Below, one piece after another: positions 37,820 to 48,535 of a DNA stretch of 64,000 nucleotides. Under the pieces are notes generated by a model that did no database searches, had not been told where the DNA came from, and saw only the letters and a list, made by a program, of their open reading frames with translations. The position numbers were made by a program, and so were the translations under genes. Position 1 is the first letter of the stretch. Each line of letters starts with the position of its first letter. The stretch comes from Liolophura sinensis (Eukaryota; Mollusca; Polyplacophora; Chitonida; Chitonidae): the NCBI RefSeq assembly GCF_032854445.1, contig NC_088300.1, positions 12,185,191-12,249,190 of the forward strand. Reading direction: 5' to 3'.

Positions 37820-40567
37820 GACATACTTGGACTAACAGAAACATTTCTAAACAAACACCACAGCAAAAACCTTGTTCATATTCTTGGTATTAAAGCCAAA
37901 AGAAAAGATTGCCCTAAGCGCAGTGGGAGCTGTGTGATAGCTTACATTTCTGAAATGATACTGTATGTGAGAAGGGTAGAACTGTAACAAGATGGCACGG
38001 AAACTATATGGTTAGAAGTGCAACCCAACAAAGCTAAGTCTTTTATCGTTGGCTTTGTGTACAGGCCTCCAAATTCTCCTGCTCACTGGGTAGAGCATTA
38101 CAAGGGAATGATCAACACAGCGAGAACAAGCATATAATAATTCTTGGAGACTTCAATATCGATAGGCTGTCTCGAATCCCAAATAGGTGGGCTGAATGCT
38201 GTGATAGCCACAGACTTACCCAACTGACAAAAGAGCCAACAAGAATTACAAAAGACTCAGCCACGCTGTTGGACTATATATACACAACTGATGCTGATAA
38301 AATTTACTTCTCGGGTGTTCTAGACCTCCTGCTTAGCGATCACAAACCTGTCTTTTTAGCTCGAAAAGGAAATCACCAATCTAAAACAAAGACACATAAA
38401 AAGCATTACATATAGATTTATGAAGAACTTTGATGTTGGTAGTTTGTGCTAGCTTGATGGCAGAAGACTGGTCACCTGTACAGTCCCATGTAAATCTCAG
38501 TGAGGTCCTTCACCACTGGATATCGTCTTTTCTCAAAATACTAGACACATGCTCTACTCAGGAAAAAACATGTGAAGCACAAAAAACAACCTGAATGGCT
38601 GACTGAAAATATTATTTATTCCATGGTGGAAAGAGAACAGCTGTCAAAAATAAAACAAGATAATTTGTATAAAAAGGTTAAGAATTCCTTTAATGCCTAG
38701 ATTCATAAGCCCAAAAAGACTACTTCACATCATTAATTGAAAATGATAAGGGAAAAAACCCTTAAAAACTTGAAAACACTAAATAATCCCTAAAGCGAAA
38801 ACCCCCCAATCACGTTGAATACTCCTGAAAAACAATAGACAATCCGCTGGAGGATGCTGAGGAGTTAAACACTTTCTTCATCAAAGCTGCCAGAAAATAA
38901 CCATGACCCCACTGAATCTCTTGCAAAACTGCAAGCATACCTCAATAACAAAATCCCACCAGGCAATAGCTTTTCTATACCTCCCGTTACCGAACATTTT
39001 GTTTTAGAGTTTTTAAAAGTCAATGGACACAAAGAAACCTGTAGGTTTAGATGGTATCAGTGCAAAATTTTTGCAATTGGGAGCAGATGCTATATCTCAT
39101 TCTCCAACTTATATACTGAATTTAAGCATTGCCAGTGGTGTTTTTCCGGATTTGTGGAAACAAGCAAAAGTTCACCCTCTTCACAAGGACGAATCCGCAA
39201 GTAAAGCTGACAACTACAGACCTATTTCAATCCTACCAACCCTCTCCAAGCTATTAAAATGACACATACACAACTGGCTTTACACTTTTATGATGTCTCG
39301 TGATATTCATAAAATTACATATTTCCTCTGTCAAATTAAATAAAATCTCAGCCTGTGGCATTTGTGAAAACCCAGCAGAGCATTTGCGTTTCTTTGTCCT
39401 GCATACATTTAAGACTTGTTTTCCCCAAAAGCTAGTCACATGTCCACCTGAGAACGTCAGATAGTCTCGCAGGTGATTAAACCGCAGACAAACAGGTCTT
39501 ACATCTTGATGAAAACCTCAAGTTTAATTTTCATGTTAATCATATATACTAAACAGTTTCAAAATTGCTTTCTATCTTAAGGAAAAACAGGACACTTTTC
39601 CCAGAAAACATTTGACTGCTGTTTTATAGCTTTATACTACATCAAATTTATTATTGCTGAAGTATTTGGGGGAACTGCTCTGAAAACTTTCTAAATCGAG
39701 TTTTCAAACTGTAGAAAACTGCTGCCCGTCTTATAATCAATGTGGATGGGCATACAGACCCCAACAACAGTTCTTTTCCAAAAGTTAAAATGGCTCACTA
39801 TTTACTACGTAGACTACTTACTGCAAGGTTATCAATGTATACAAATCCCTTAAAGTGTCCCAGCATATATGTCAGCTCTAGTCTCAATTGAATTAAACCT
39901 GCTATGAATCTACTACCGCAAGTTAAACTAAAAACACCTTTCCCAAGAACTGAAACTTATAAAAATGTCTTTATCTTACTCAGGACACTGAGCTTTTTGG
40001 AATGCTTTGAGTAAAGAAATTCAATTTTCTTCCTCTGTTGAATGTTTTAAAAACCTATATCTTCAAGGGATTATATACCGAAAATGATACTTCATTTTGA
40101 GAATGCCATCACAGCACCCATGAGCTCATGTGCAGATGAGAAGAGGATGGGAAAGGGCCATCACCCACTCACTCGTTCTGTGCTTTGAACGTGTGTATCA
40201 TGAGGTTCCAACTTGTGGGAGGGATAGGAACGGGTCAGTAATGGGACGTCTCCAACTAATCTCTTCCATAGGTTGGGATAGTCATGGTGACAAAATTCAC
40301 ACTTGCTTTTATTATTATTTCACTGTTTAAATACTTTGTGCTGATATAATTTGCCACTGTATATCTATACATATATATTGTTTTCAAAATCTTGCTGAAA
40401 GTGGTTTACACAATCCAAATTACCATGTTTTCCAAGGCATATGTAATGTAACATATTGTTTCAAACTGTTTGTGTCTGAGGGCCTCAGGGTAGATCAACC
40501 CAGTGTTGACTAAGTATACACATTGTATTTTACCCTCTTGAAATAAAGCCATTATTATATTATTATT
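37820..40567 (+). mobile_element. Degraded non-LTR retrotransposon (LINE)
   Basis: Remnants appear in order. An apurinic-endonuclease-like domain comes first (about 37826-38385), with FVYRPPN, the GDFNID motif at 38146-38163 and the catalytic SDH near 38335. The N-terminal part of a reverse transcriptase follows (39023-39262), with GLDGISAKFL and NYRPISILP. A C-terminal segment with KTAARLIINVDGH lies at about 39700-39760. The 3' end carries AATAAA near 40542 and an ATT-rich tail. Stops and frameshifts interrupt every domain. The RT catalytic core that should hold the F/Y-x-D-D motif is missing between about 39265 and 39480, so this copy cannot be active. Domain order and 3' tail suggest a CR1/jockey-like clade, which I infer rather than prove. 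It lies antisense in an intron of the MAM gene. Confidence 0.85.
39023..39262 (+). pseudogene. Reverse transcriptase N-terminal fragment of the LINE
   Basis: A 79-residue open frame starts MDTKKPVGLDGIS and includes AKVHPLHKDESASKADNYRP and ISILPTLSKLLK. These are RT blocks 1-2 of non-LTR elements (K-x-x-G-x-D-G-I, then the lysine-rich strand and the N-Y-R-P-I-S-I-L-P box). It ends abruptly at TGA just before the block that would lead to the catalytic aspartates. It is a fragment of a dead element. Confidence 0.88.
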
Positions 40568-40571
40568 ATGC

Positions 40572-40633
40572 TACCTGCCATCATAAAAGTAAAATGCTCT
40601 TGAGTACAGCATAAAACATCAATCAAATAAATA
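40572..40633 (+). mobile_element. Family-1 SINE 3' tail
   Basis: The 62 bases end CTTGAGTACAGCATAAAACA then TCAATCAAATAAATACA, the family-1 3' end. It lies directly behind the LINE's ATT tail. Confidence 0.65.
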
Positions 40634-41060
40634 CAGTTTGGTATGTAAACGCTCGGTCAGAAGAACATGAAGGCCGAAAAATAATATTATTGATGCCAAC
40701 TGCAAAAATATTACTCAGATTTCACAAAAACTCTTACGCGGCCATAAAAGTTGAATGGATCCATCAGAATGAAGGAAGATGTGCATGGCAACTTAGAAAT
40801 GCTAAACTTTACGTGGAACACAGTATTAACTTCAGTGGGAATGGTCTGAGGATTCAGATGGGGTTTCTAGACTGTGGATGAATCCCATGAAACAAAAATC
40901 ATAATGGTCAACTTTACTATGGAGGCCTGTGTATTAGAACACAACATAATGGTGAAAGACAATAAACATTAATGTATTCTAGCCTGTTGTGTATCTTATT
41001 GAGTCCAGTACGTCATTACATGATCAGACACCACGGCCTGCTAATGGCATGATAACTTAC

Positions 41061-41230
41061 GGTTCATTGATTTCCGTTAAATTGACCCTCTGCATTTTCC
41101 ACACGTTGTTCTTCCACATGTACATGTTGTCAACCCACAAGACCTTAGGCTGTTTGTCAGAGCAGGGGAATACAGCAGACAGAGACAGTTTATATGCATC
41201 AAACCCGTACTTGTGATAGGCAAACGTCAC
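41061..41230 (-). CDS. MAM domain 2, exon 3
   Basis: This 170-bp exon has acceptor TTTATTCCCAG|GTG and donor AACC|GTAAGT, phase 0 to phase 2. It starts VTFAYHKYGFDAYKLSL, which corresponds to the MAM strand written in the family as F-x-Y-H-M-Y-G followed by L-x-V. It continues through VLWVDNMYMW to VWKMQRVNL, the W-x-x-x-x-V-x-L strand, with one extra cysteine in FPCSDK. The reading frame is open throughout and both splice sites are near consensus. The downstream intron is 5.5 kb and holds a degraded LINE on the opposite strand. Confidence 0.92.
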
Positions 41231-41433
41231 CTGGGAATAAATGTGTGACCAAATTCATAGTTCATATTTGCAAACTTAAAATGGGGCCATTACATTGACA
41301 GCAATGTTCTTAATGTTTACAGTATGTTTTTAATGTTTGTTATATTGCACACTATAGATACTAGTTACCGTACCTACATGACCTATGGTTTACAAAGAAA
41401 CAATTATGACAATTAAATTGTTGTAAAAAAACA

Positions 41434-41435
<2 letters not shown>

Positions 41436-41476
<41 letters not shown>
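41436..41476. repeat. (TA)n microsatellite
   Basis: About 20 uninterrupted TA dinucleotides lie in the intron between MAM domain 2 exons 2 and 3. Confidence 0.95.
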
Positions 41477-41479
<3 letters not shown>

Positions 41480-41787
41480 GTAAATATCAAGTAAAACTAG
41501 TACATTAAAAACGGCTGTTATATATTTCAGATTCAAAGACAAACAAACCATGAAGCATTGCTTGTAACTTTATTACTAACATTTTAGTGGTCTAACCACT
41601 TTTCATTCATGACATGTCTGGTTACTTGAGCAACAACTTTCTGATTTGTTCATTTTCCATACAGCTGAATACAGATCAGCCTACAAGGTTATACTACTAC
41701 TCACTACAGGTGGCAATTGTTCACAAAACTGTGACCAAATTGTTGCCACGTTTCATTACATACTGGCATGTGAACAATGTGTGGTAA

Positions 41788-42027
41788 TCTATTTATTTAT
41801 TTCATTGATGTTTTACCCCGTACTCAGGAATATGTCACTTATACGAGGGCGGCCAGCATTATGGTGGGAGGAGACCATCCGCAGGTTGCTGGCAGACCTT
41901 CCCACTTACGGCCGAAGAGGAAGCCAGCATGAGATGGACTGAACTCACAGCAACCACATTACTGGGAGGCACCCGGGTCATTGCGCCTTGCTGAAGTGTT
42001 AACTCCCTCAGCGACGGAGATCCCCCA
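41788..42027 (-). mobile_element. tRNA-derived SINE (family 1)
   Basis: On the plus strand it shows CCCGTACTCAGGAATATGTC, CCAGCATTATGGTGGGAGGA and TTGCTGGCAGACCTTCCCAC, and ends near GCGACGGAGAT, the complement of the tRNA-like head. It lacks a short internal block present in other copies. It is inserted 39 bp from MAM domain 2 exon 2. Confidence 0.85.
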
Positions 42028-42066
42028 TGTGGTAATCTAGACAGACGCATGTATAACACTACAAAC

Positions 42067-42212
42067 CTGGCACAAACCATAAGGCCCAACTGTCCCTCCA
42101 GAATGGTTTTGACTGTCCAGTGGAGGAGGAAGAAAGAGTCTACTGTCGAGCTGAGCATGTGGATTTCTCCCTTTGGGAACTTCTGTATCAGCCTCAATGT
42201 ACATGTAATAAC
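42067..42212 (-). CDS. MAM domain 2, exon 2
   Basis: This 146-bp exon has acceptor CATTTCCAG|GT and donor GCCAG|GTTTGT, phase 1 to phase 0. Joined to the previous exon it completes K-G-Y-Y-M-Y-I-E-A-D, the conserved Gly-x-Tyr strand of MAM domains. It continues with AQLDSRLFLPPP, which fits the family pattern A-x-L-x-S-P, and ends GPYGLCQ. That cysteine is the third conserved MAM cysteine. A sequon lies in NHSG. The exon sits 39 bp from a SINE fragment inserted in the downstream intron (41788-42027). The donor GTTTGT is weaker than the others in this gene. Confidence 0.9.
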
Positions 42213-42728
42213 CTGGAAATGTACAAATGTTTATTTTTTATATAAAAGATTTCTTTCACTGATAAATGTGTTATTTCATTTATTACATTTCAATATTTCA
42301 CACCCAGGCGATATAACATCACACAAAAAACATAATGTTGAAGCTCGGTTCATCAGGATGATTGGATAAAGCATAAACCTGTATTGTAAAAGTTTAGATT
42401 CCTGCCTCACTCAACAATAAGCCATCACATCATACATCAAGTCATTATGTACAATGTTATGCGGTACACAAATCTATGTAATCCGTGAAGGCCTACAGCT
42501 AATCAAATGACTCCTTAACATGTTCTGAAACACACATGATATTGTCACAATATAAATAATAAATAGAATATTGCACTATGAAGGTTGAACAATATAAATA
42601 TTTTTCTTGTGAAATGTGGAAATGATACCTCATTTCATTTAATTTCAATTCCAAATCTCTTTAAAAAAATATCTGTGACATTTAGCCTTCACTATACTTT
42701 GCAATATCCTCTATACATTGTTATTATC

Positions 42729-43057
42729 TGCTTCGGGAGCAGTAGATCCAGGGTCAATCCTGGGTCGAGTCACACCTAAGACCTTAAAAGAGGAAGTCAT
42801 AACTTTGTTGCTTGGCATTCAGCATGAAGGGGATAGTGCAACAACTGGTTGACCCTTATCAGTATAATGGCTTGGGCGGAGCAGCTTACTTGCCTTCCGT
42901 AAGGCATCTCAGTGAAGCAGCACTACATAAAAGAGCAGTGGAAATCTGTCCTGCAACAAGGAGGCACATTACATGCACTCTAAGGACTCCTTCGTCCTCA
43001 TATGACTGAAAAATTGTTAAGTACGATGTTAAATCCCAGGCACTCACTCACTCACTA
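42729..43057 (+). mobile_element. tRNA-derived SINE (family 2)
   Basis: This copy is collinear with the one at 25452-25813 over most of its length, from CTGCTTCGGGAGCAGTAGATCC to the CACTCACTCACT tail. It lacks the first bases of the tRNA-like head and has scattered substitutions and a small deletion before CTAAGGACTCC. It lies in the intron between the first and second exons of MAM domain 2. Confidence 0.85.
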
Positions 43058-43843
43058 TACTTTGTTATATTATCCAATTCTTATTTTGCATATTTGGCAA
43101 AACAAATGACAAATGATTATTTGTGTAAAAAAATCAAAAAACAGAAATTATCACTAAATTTAAGTGTCAGCTGACAAAGTTTTTCTGCATAGAACTGATC
43201 ATGTTATTATCAGTCAACATGATCCAAGATAAGAAAATATTACAATCTGACAGTCACACCATATTTATCCACGTGTCATAATTAACATAATTAACGAATT
43301 AATTTTCAGAAATCTTGAGTGATAACTAAAAATCTTTCCTAAGATAAGCAAAAGTACTCATACTGCTGTGTCACTGACATATCTATAAAAACCCTTAAAA
43401 AATCAATATTACAACTTTTATTTTATTTTTCTTTCTGCTTGAAGCATAATGTTGGTACATTTATCTACATTATTCACTCAATATATCACACGAAAGCAGG
43501 GTAGTCACATCTGAAGGCGAAGTAACATTTATTGTGCTTATATCAATGGATTGGAAGTCCATGATAAAGACACCCCCACCACTTATAAGCCATTTGATTT
43601 GAGTGATTTGAGGTTTGTTTGGAAGATAACTGTAAAATGAGATCCAACTGGAAAACTCTTAAGTTTTGGCACCAAAAGTAATATTGCATGGCCATAATTA
43701 TTTGCTCCCAAAAATGCAGCACTTTAGGGGAAGGCATACGGTAGTCTTCCAGGAAGTGTCTTCCATGGGGTGTAAAGGAAAATATCATTCAACACTTCCT
43801 ACAGCAGAACTCCATCTCCTAACCTGCTCATTATACACCTCAC

Positions 43844-44011
43844 CTTTATCAGTCTGTGACGTATGATCGGCCCACGGTCCGGTGTTCTTAGACGGGGTGG
43901 GGCCTCTATTCATCAGCCAGGTCAGCTTACTCTGATTTGTATACGGACCAGAATGCCAGCCACATGTAGAGTTCTCATCAAATGTGCAGTAATGATAAGC
44001 TGGCAAGTAAT
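43844..44011 (-). CDS. MAM domain 2, exon 1 (N-terminal)
   Basis: This 168-bp exon has acceptor TTTTTGTAG|AT and donor AAAG|GTGAGG, phase 1 to phase 1. It begins YLPAYHYC and carries the hallmark start of a MAM domain: C-T-F-D-E-N-S-T-C-G-W, with the first two conserved cysteines and the invariant Gly-Trp. A W..L.NRGPTPSKNTGP segment follows, then the D-H-T motif (ADHTSQTDKG) that precedes the conserved Gly-Tyr-Tyr of the next exon. A sequon lies in ENST. Phase-1 symmetric boundaries are typical of shuffled extracellular modules. The intron upstream is 12.7 kb and holds the 106-bp satellite. Recognition is by motif only, but the motif is strong. Confidence 0.94.
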
Positions 44012-44239
44012 CTACAAAAACACAAAAAAAACAAGCAATTAACAAACTTTTGTTCAGCACCAGATGCACATAAGTGCACATAAACTATTATACTCTGTTT
44101 CTTAATAGATGTTGTATTTCTGCTTACGTACAGTACAGGCTGATCATTAGTATAGATTATAAGCATACAATGGGCATATATCTTGCAATACAAGAGTGCC
44201 TTTAAGATGGATGCAAGGGGGATGGGGGTTGGAGGATGG

Positions 44240-44470
44240 AGCCATCTCCAGTGTGTTATGGGCCTTTGTTGTCAGGAGGTTAGCATGCTACCAAAGTAGA
44301 ACGACTCCGGTGCCCTTCACCAATGCCATCCCTGTGAGTTCATGTTCACCTCATACTGTCTTCCTTTCAACATTTCATGAGGAAAGCAACCTGTGAAGGA
44401 TGGTCATGGGTCTAAATGTCATATACATGTAAGTGAAGTATTCATAAAACACCAATGAAATGAATAACTA
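44240..44470 (+). mobile_element. Diverged family-1 SINE
   Basis: A head-like region with GGAGGTTAGCATGCTACC and GTGAGTTCATGTTCACCTC (B-box-like) leads to a 3' end with AAAACACCAATGAAATGAAT. The middle is poorly conserved. It lies just upstream of the first exon of MAM domain 2. Confidence 0.55.
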
Positions 44471-45072
44471 AATACACTGTTTTAATAAGTAATATAACCA
44501 GTCACCACCATCATATCATATTAGAAAGGTCTGACCAGAGTGGCTGAAGGTCCGAAATTGATTACAGCAGATCAACATCTGTGAAGAATGTGAAGTTCAG
44601 ATCTGCCTGTTTCACGACACAAAGGTACATGTGGCTACATAATCTCACTTCCCTGTAAAACATTGTAGAGGGATTTGCATAACAGGGGACATAACTCTGA
44701 CATACATTACACATAACCTAATCAATGCTAATAACCAAAGAAAACCATACCTGTGGTTAACATGTGTACAGTATACTGTAATGGATCTCAGGTATCACAT
44801 TTGTTATACCCTTATGGAACTGAGGTTCTTATGGGGTGTATCTGAGATATATCCTGGAGGTGCAAGCTGAAGTACTCGACATGCACGAGGTGTAGGTGAT
44901 GTGGGTGAAGTAGGCACCAAATATGCAAATTAGCAGCTATATTGTAGCTCTGGTGTACACTTTCAGTTAAGTCCATGTGCAGCTCTGAGGAGAGGTATAG
45001 GACATATATGTATACATAAATGTAATTACTCTGTAAATGAACCCAGTCAAAAAGTTATAATTAACCTCTATT

Positions 45073-45230
45073 CATTAATTTATTTCTCTGGAGTTCTGTG
45101 CTGTACTAATATTTCATTTATGTGACAGTGGCCAGCATAATGGTGAGACCATAATGGCCACAGCCCTGGGGACACAGATGACTATGGCTAGTTGCTGACA
45201 GACCTTCCCACATGTGGCCGGAGAGGAAAT
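45073..45230 (-). mobile_element. Family-1 SINE, 3' part, abutting the 106-bp array
   Basis: The plus strand has CATTAATTTATTTCTCTGGA, GTGGCCAGCATAATGGTGAG, TTGCTGACAGACCTTCCCAC and GGCCGGAGAGGAA. The 106-bp tandem array begins right after GAGGAAATT. Confidence 0.7.
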
Positions 45231-45231
45231 T

Positions 45232-46172
45232 AACCTTTATAGTTATTGCATGTAGACGTGGTCTCCTATATGGCTTCAATTACAGCTGATCAACTAAATG
45301 AACGCAATATAGATTAACATCTACAGGAGAAAAAAATAACCTTTATTGTTATTGCATGTAGACGTGGTCTCCTATATGGCTTCAACTACAGCTGATCAAC
45401 TAAATGAATGCAATATAGATTAACATCTACAGGAGAAAAAAATAACCTTTATTGTTATTGCATGTAGACGTGGTCTCCTATATGGCTTCAACTACAGGTG
45501 ATCAACTAAATGAATGCAATATAGATTAACATCTACAGGAGAAAAAAATAACCTTTATTGTTATTGCATGTAGACGTGGTCTCCTATATGGCTTCAACTA
45601 CAGGTGATCAACTAAATGAATGCAATATAGATTAACATCTACAGGAGAAAAAAATAACCTTTATTGTTATTGCATGTAGACGTGGTCTCCTATATGGCTT
45701 CAACTACAGGTGATCAACTAAATGAATGCAATATAGATTAACATCTACAGGAGAAAAAAATAACCTTTATTGTTATTGCATGTAGACGTGGTCTCCTATA
45801 TGGCTTCAACTACAGCTGATCAACTAAATGAACGCAATATAGATTAACATCTACAGGAGAAAAAAATAACCTTTATTGTTATTGCATGTAGACGTGGTCT
45901 CCTATATGGCTTCAACTACAGGTGATCAACTAAATGAATGCAATATAGATTAACATCTACAGGAGAAAAAAATAACCTTTATTGTTATTGCATGTAGACG
46001 TGGTCTCCTATATGGCTTCAACTACAGGTGATCAACTAAATGAACGCAATATAGATTAACATCTACAGGAGAAAAAAATAACCTTTATTGTTATTGCATG
46101 TAGACGTGGTCTCCTATATGGCTTCAACTACAGGTGATCAACTAAATGAATGCAATATAGATTAACATCTAC
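45232..46172. repeat. 106-bp satellite array, about 9 copies
   Basis: The unit starts AACCTTTATTGTTATTGCAT and includes GTAGACGTGGTCTCCTATAT, GATCAACTAAATGAATGCAA and CATCTACAGGAGAAAAAAAT. Starts are 106 bp apart (45232, 45338, 45444 and so on). Copies are nearly identical and differ mainly at two sites: CTACAGCTGATC versus CTACAGGTGATC, and AATGAACGC versus AATGAATGC. The array lies in the intron between MAM domains 1 and 2. Confidence 0.95.
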
Positions 46173-46254
46173 CGAAAGTCACTTTATTCTTAATTACAAT
46201 GTCAAAAGGGCTCACCAGGGCCATTTTGACAAGCATGCCTACAGACTGTCACAG

Positions 46255-46276
46255 ACAGGTGGAAGCTTCCACCTGT
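46255..46276. promoter_or_regulatory. 22-bp perfect palindrome with two E-boxes
   Basis: ACAGGTGGAAG is followed at once by its exact complement CTTCCACCTGT. The palindrome includes CAGGTG and CACCTG, E-box core sequences of the type bound by bHLH and Snail/ZEB-like factors, around AAGCTT. A regulatory role is inferred only from sequence. It could also form a hairpin in RNA. Confidence 0.4.
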
Positions 46277-46432
46277 AAGTGATAATCTGTAGCCTATGAA
46301 ACAGTTAACCAGTTGACATTTTGATGACAAGTGCTCATGTGTTCTCATGTGTAATCATTATTAACAATCAACAAAACTTGCACAAAAAGTTGTCACCTCC
46401 ATCCATCAACTTCCCTGTTTTTTTTCCAACAG

Positions 46433-46545
46433 CTTTATTTATTTAGTTATTTGATTGTTTTCTAGCAAGCAAAAATTTACTGAAGAATTTTTCATGTACG
46501 TAATGGCATTAGTATTATGGGTGGAGGAAATCTGAAACGAAAAGC
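46433..46545 (-). mobile_element. Diverged family-1 SINE fragment
   Basis: TTTATTTATTTAGTTATTTG is followed by ATGGCATTAGTATTATGGG and GGAGGAAA, in family order but with many changes. Confidence 0.5.
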
Positions 46546-47732
46546 ACCAACATTTGACAAGTTATTGACCTGTCACTCCCACATGCGACATACAGACACG
46601 TACAACATACTGGTGAAAGACAAGTGGTATTCACCGAATGTTAGACTACCCAAGCGATCACAGTCCATAGCTGACCGTTTATTGTCATCAAACCCCACAA
46701 AGAATGAAAGCTTAGAATTTACAAATTCCTTGTCTGAGGCCAATTTTGCAACCACACCTAGGATGTCAAGTGATTGAAAGGCAGGCCTCTTTACCCAGAC
46801 TATGGCCTATTCCTTACGGCTTATGAAACAGCCTCAGGGTAAGGGCGCACCTGGGTACTGTCTGGTGAGGAAATAAGCCAAGGAGTACCGGGCTTCCGCC
46901 TCAATGCACTAGCTGATTGGATGACAGTGCAGACAGCCAATCCCTTAAGGAACATTTCAGCCTCCTGAATTGTGTAAGCGGGTTGTTCACTTGGTTTTCT
47001 TTCCTCAAAGGAGGTGATAAAACTAGTGTAATGCAGTTTTAGAGACGGCTGATCATATCCTATTTGGTGAGGCAATAAGGGGATAAGAGAATCAGCTCCA
47101 TTATTGTGTCATATCGGTACACATCCTGTTGTACACATGTTCACTTCAAACCCAAGCATAACCCACACCTGATTTGCACTGCGTCACAGGATCAGGATGG
47201 ATCAAAAAGCAAACTCAGATGTTTCAAATACTGTCCGTCATACATCATAAAACAGGAAGTTCAATATGGCACAAAAGCTGATAAGCTGTTTTCGGTTTTT
47301 TCTTGGGCAAGGTTTTCAAGAATGCACTATTCTCAACCACATGTGATTTAATAGTTTGAACCAAACATAGCGTGTGTATATCACATGATAATATGTCACA
47401 TCATTCTAATTTGATATTGCAAGGTTTCTCAGACTCTTAACTGTTCACCAATGAGTCCACTTTGACTGCAAGATTTTATTAACCTTTGAAACCAATCCCT
47501 AGCATGCCATTACCAAGAGTGAATTCCAGAAAGCCATTCCCTATTCCAGTCATAATTTGAAATATGATTTTATGGGTTATCTTTGAGCTCTAGAAAATCA
47601 AAATACTTATCTCTTCTTCAATGTTATCTCAAAACAAATGCGTCAAAATGTCACATTTCAGTCACAAAAATAAGTATTGTGAACTTTTTTGACAGAAATT
47701 TAAGTCAGAATGAATAAATGAATGAACACTTG
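46546..47732. other. No gene recognised; intron of the MAM gene
   Basis: Two open frames of 84-86 codons occur (plus 46517-46777, minus 46821-47075). The minus frame lies in more GC-rich sequence, includes ALRRKPGTPWLISS and may be part of an unrecognised repeat. No splice pair compatible with the flanking MAM exons was found. Confidence 0.5.
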
Positions 47733-48052
47733 GTGTTGAATGTTGTACTTCAGTCACATGACGACAAGGAGTCATTAAATGTGTGTGCATACACTGTTTC
47801 GTCTTGTGTCAGGGAGAGTCTGCCACCACTGAAGTATCGTGCCGAAGACACCAAACAGGACACCCACCCAGTCACATTATACTGACACCGGGCCAAACAA
47901 TCATGTTTCCTGGCTCTAACCTCTCTGTACTGAGTGCCAAGCGTGGCAGCAACAAGTACCATTTTTAAAGTCTTTGATATGACCCGACCTGGGTTTGATT
48001 TCTGGTCTTTCGGCTTCAAGGCAGACACTCTAACCATTAGGCCAATGTAGCG
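47733..48052 (-). mobile_element. tRNA-derived SINE related to family 2, nearly full length
   Basis: The minus-strand head reads GGCCTAATGGTTAGAGTGTC (A-box-like) and then a B-box-like AATCAAACCC. The body holds GTCAGTATAATGTGACTGG and the 3' end holds GTCGTCATGTGACTG then AGTACAACATTCAACACC. The tail is ATTC-rich. It is the best copy for this orientation and shows that the tail resembles that of 25452-25813. Confidence 0.82.
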
Positions 48053-48410
48053 GTCATTTAAATCAGAAATGGCGTTGTAGAATTGGCTCCAGGAAACATG
48101 CTCTGGTCACTATTTGGCAAGTTTTTCCTTCAAGTACATGTCCTTATTCTAATTAAACTCAAGATATATTTTATATCAGTCATACACTTTTAATGATGTG
48201 CATTACAAGTCATGTTAGTGTTGATACTTCATGCCCTTTTGTATTATACTGCTAGCAGTTATACTCCTCTGCAGTTCTTTGATCAGCCCACACTGGGATT
48301 AACTATGGCAACCCTGCCAAACACACCGACTAATATCTTAACCCTTCCCAGATCTTGCCGTTAACAAATAAATGTGCAGATGAAAAACACACAAGTACAA
48401 CTCATAAGAC

Positions 48411-48535
48411 AAGAGTCTAGAGCCCTTATCTGATGTTAAGACAAATGTCTAAGAGTCCTTAATCTGATGTTAAAACAAGTGTCTGGAGTCCTTATCTGAT
48501 GTTAAAACAAGTGTCTAGAGTCCTTTTCTGATGTC
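48411..48535. repeat. 32-bp tandem array, about 4 copies
   Basis: The unit is GTCTAGAGTCCTTATCTGAT plus GTTAAAACAAGT, with small differences between copies. Confidence 0.85.

Noticed and set aside
41040-41216. 75-codon plus-strand frame
   Set aside because: It is the antisense shadow of MAM domain 2 exon 3.
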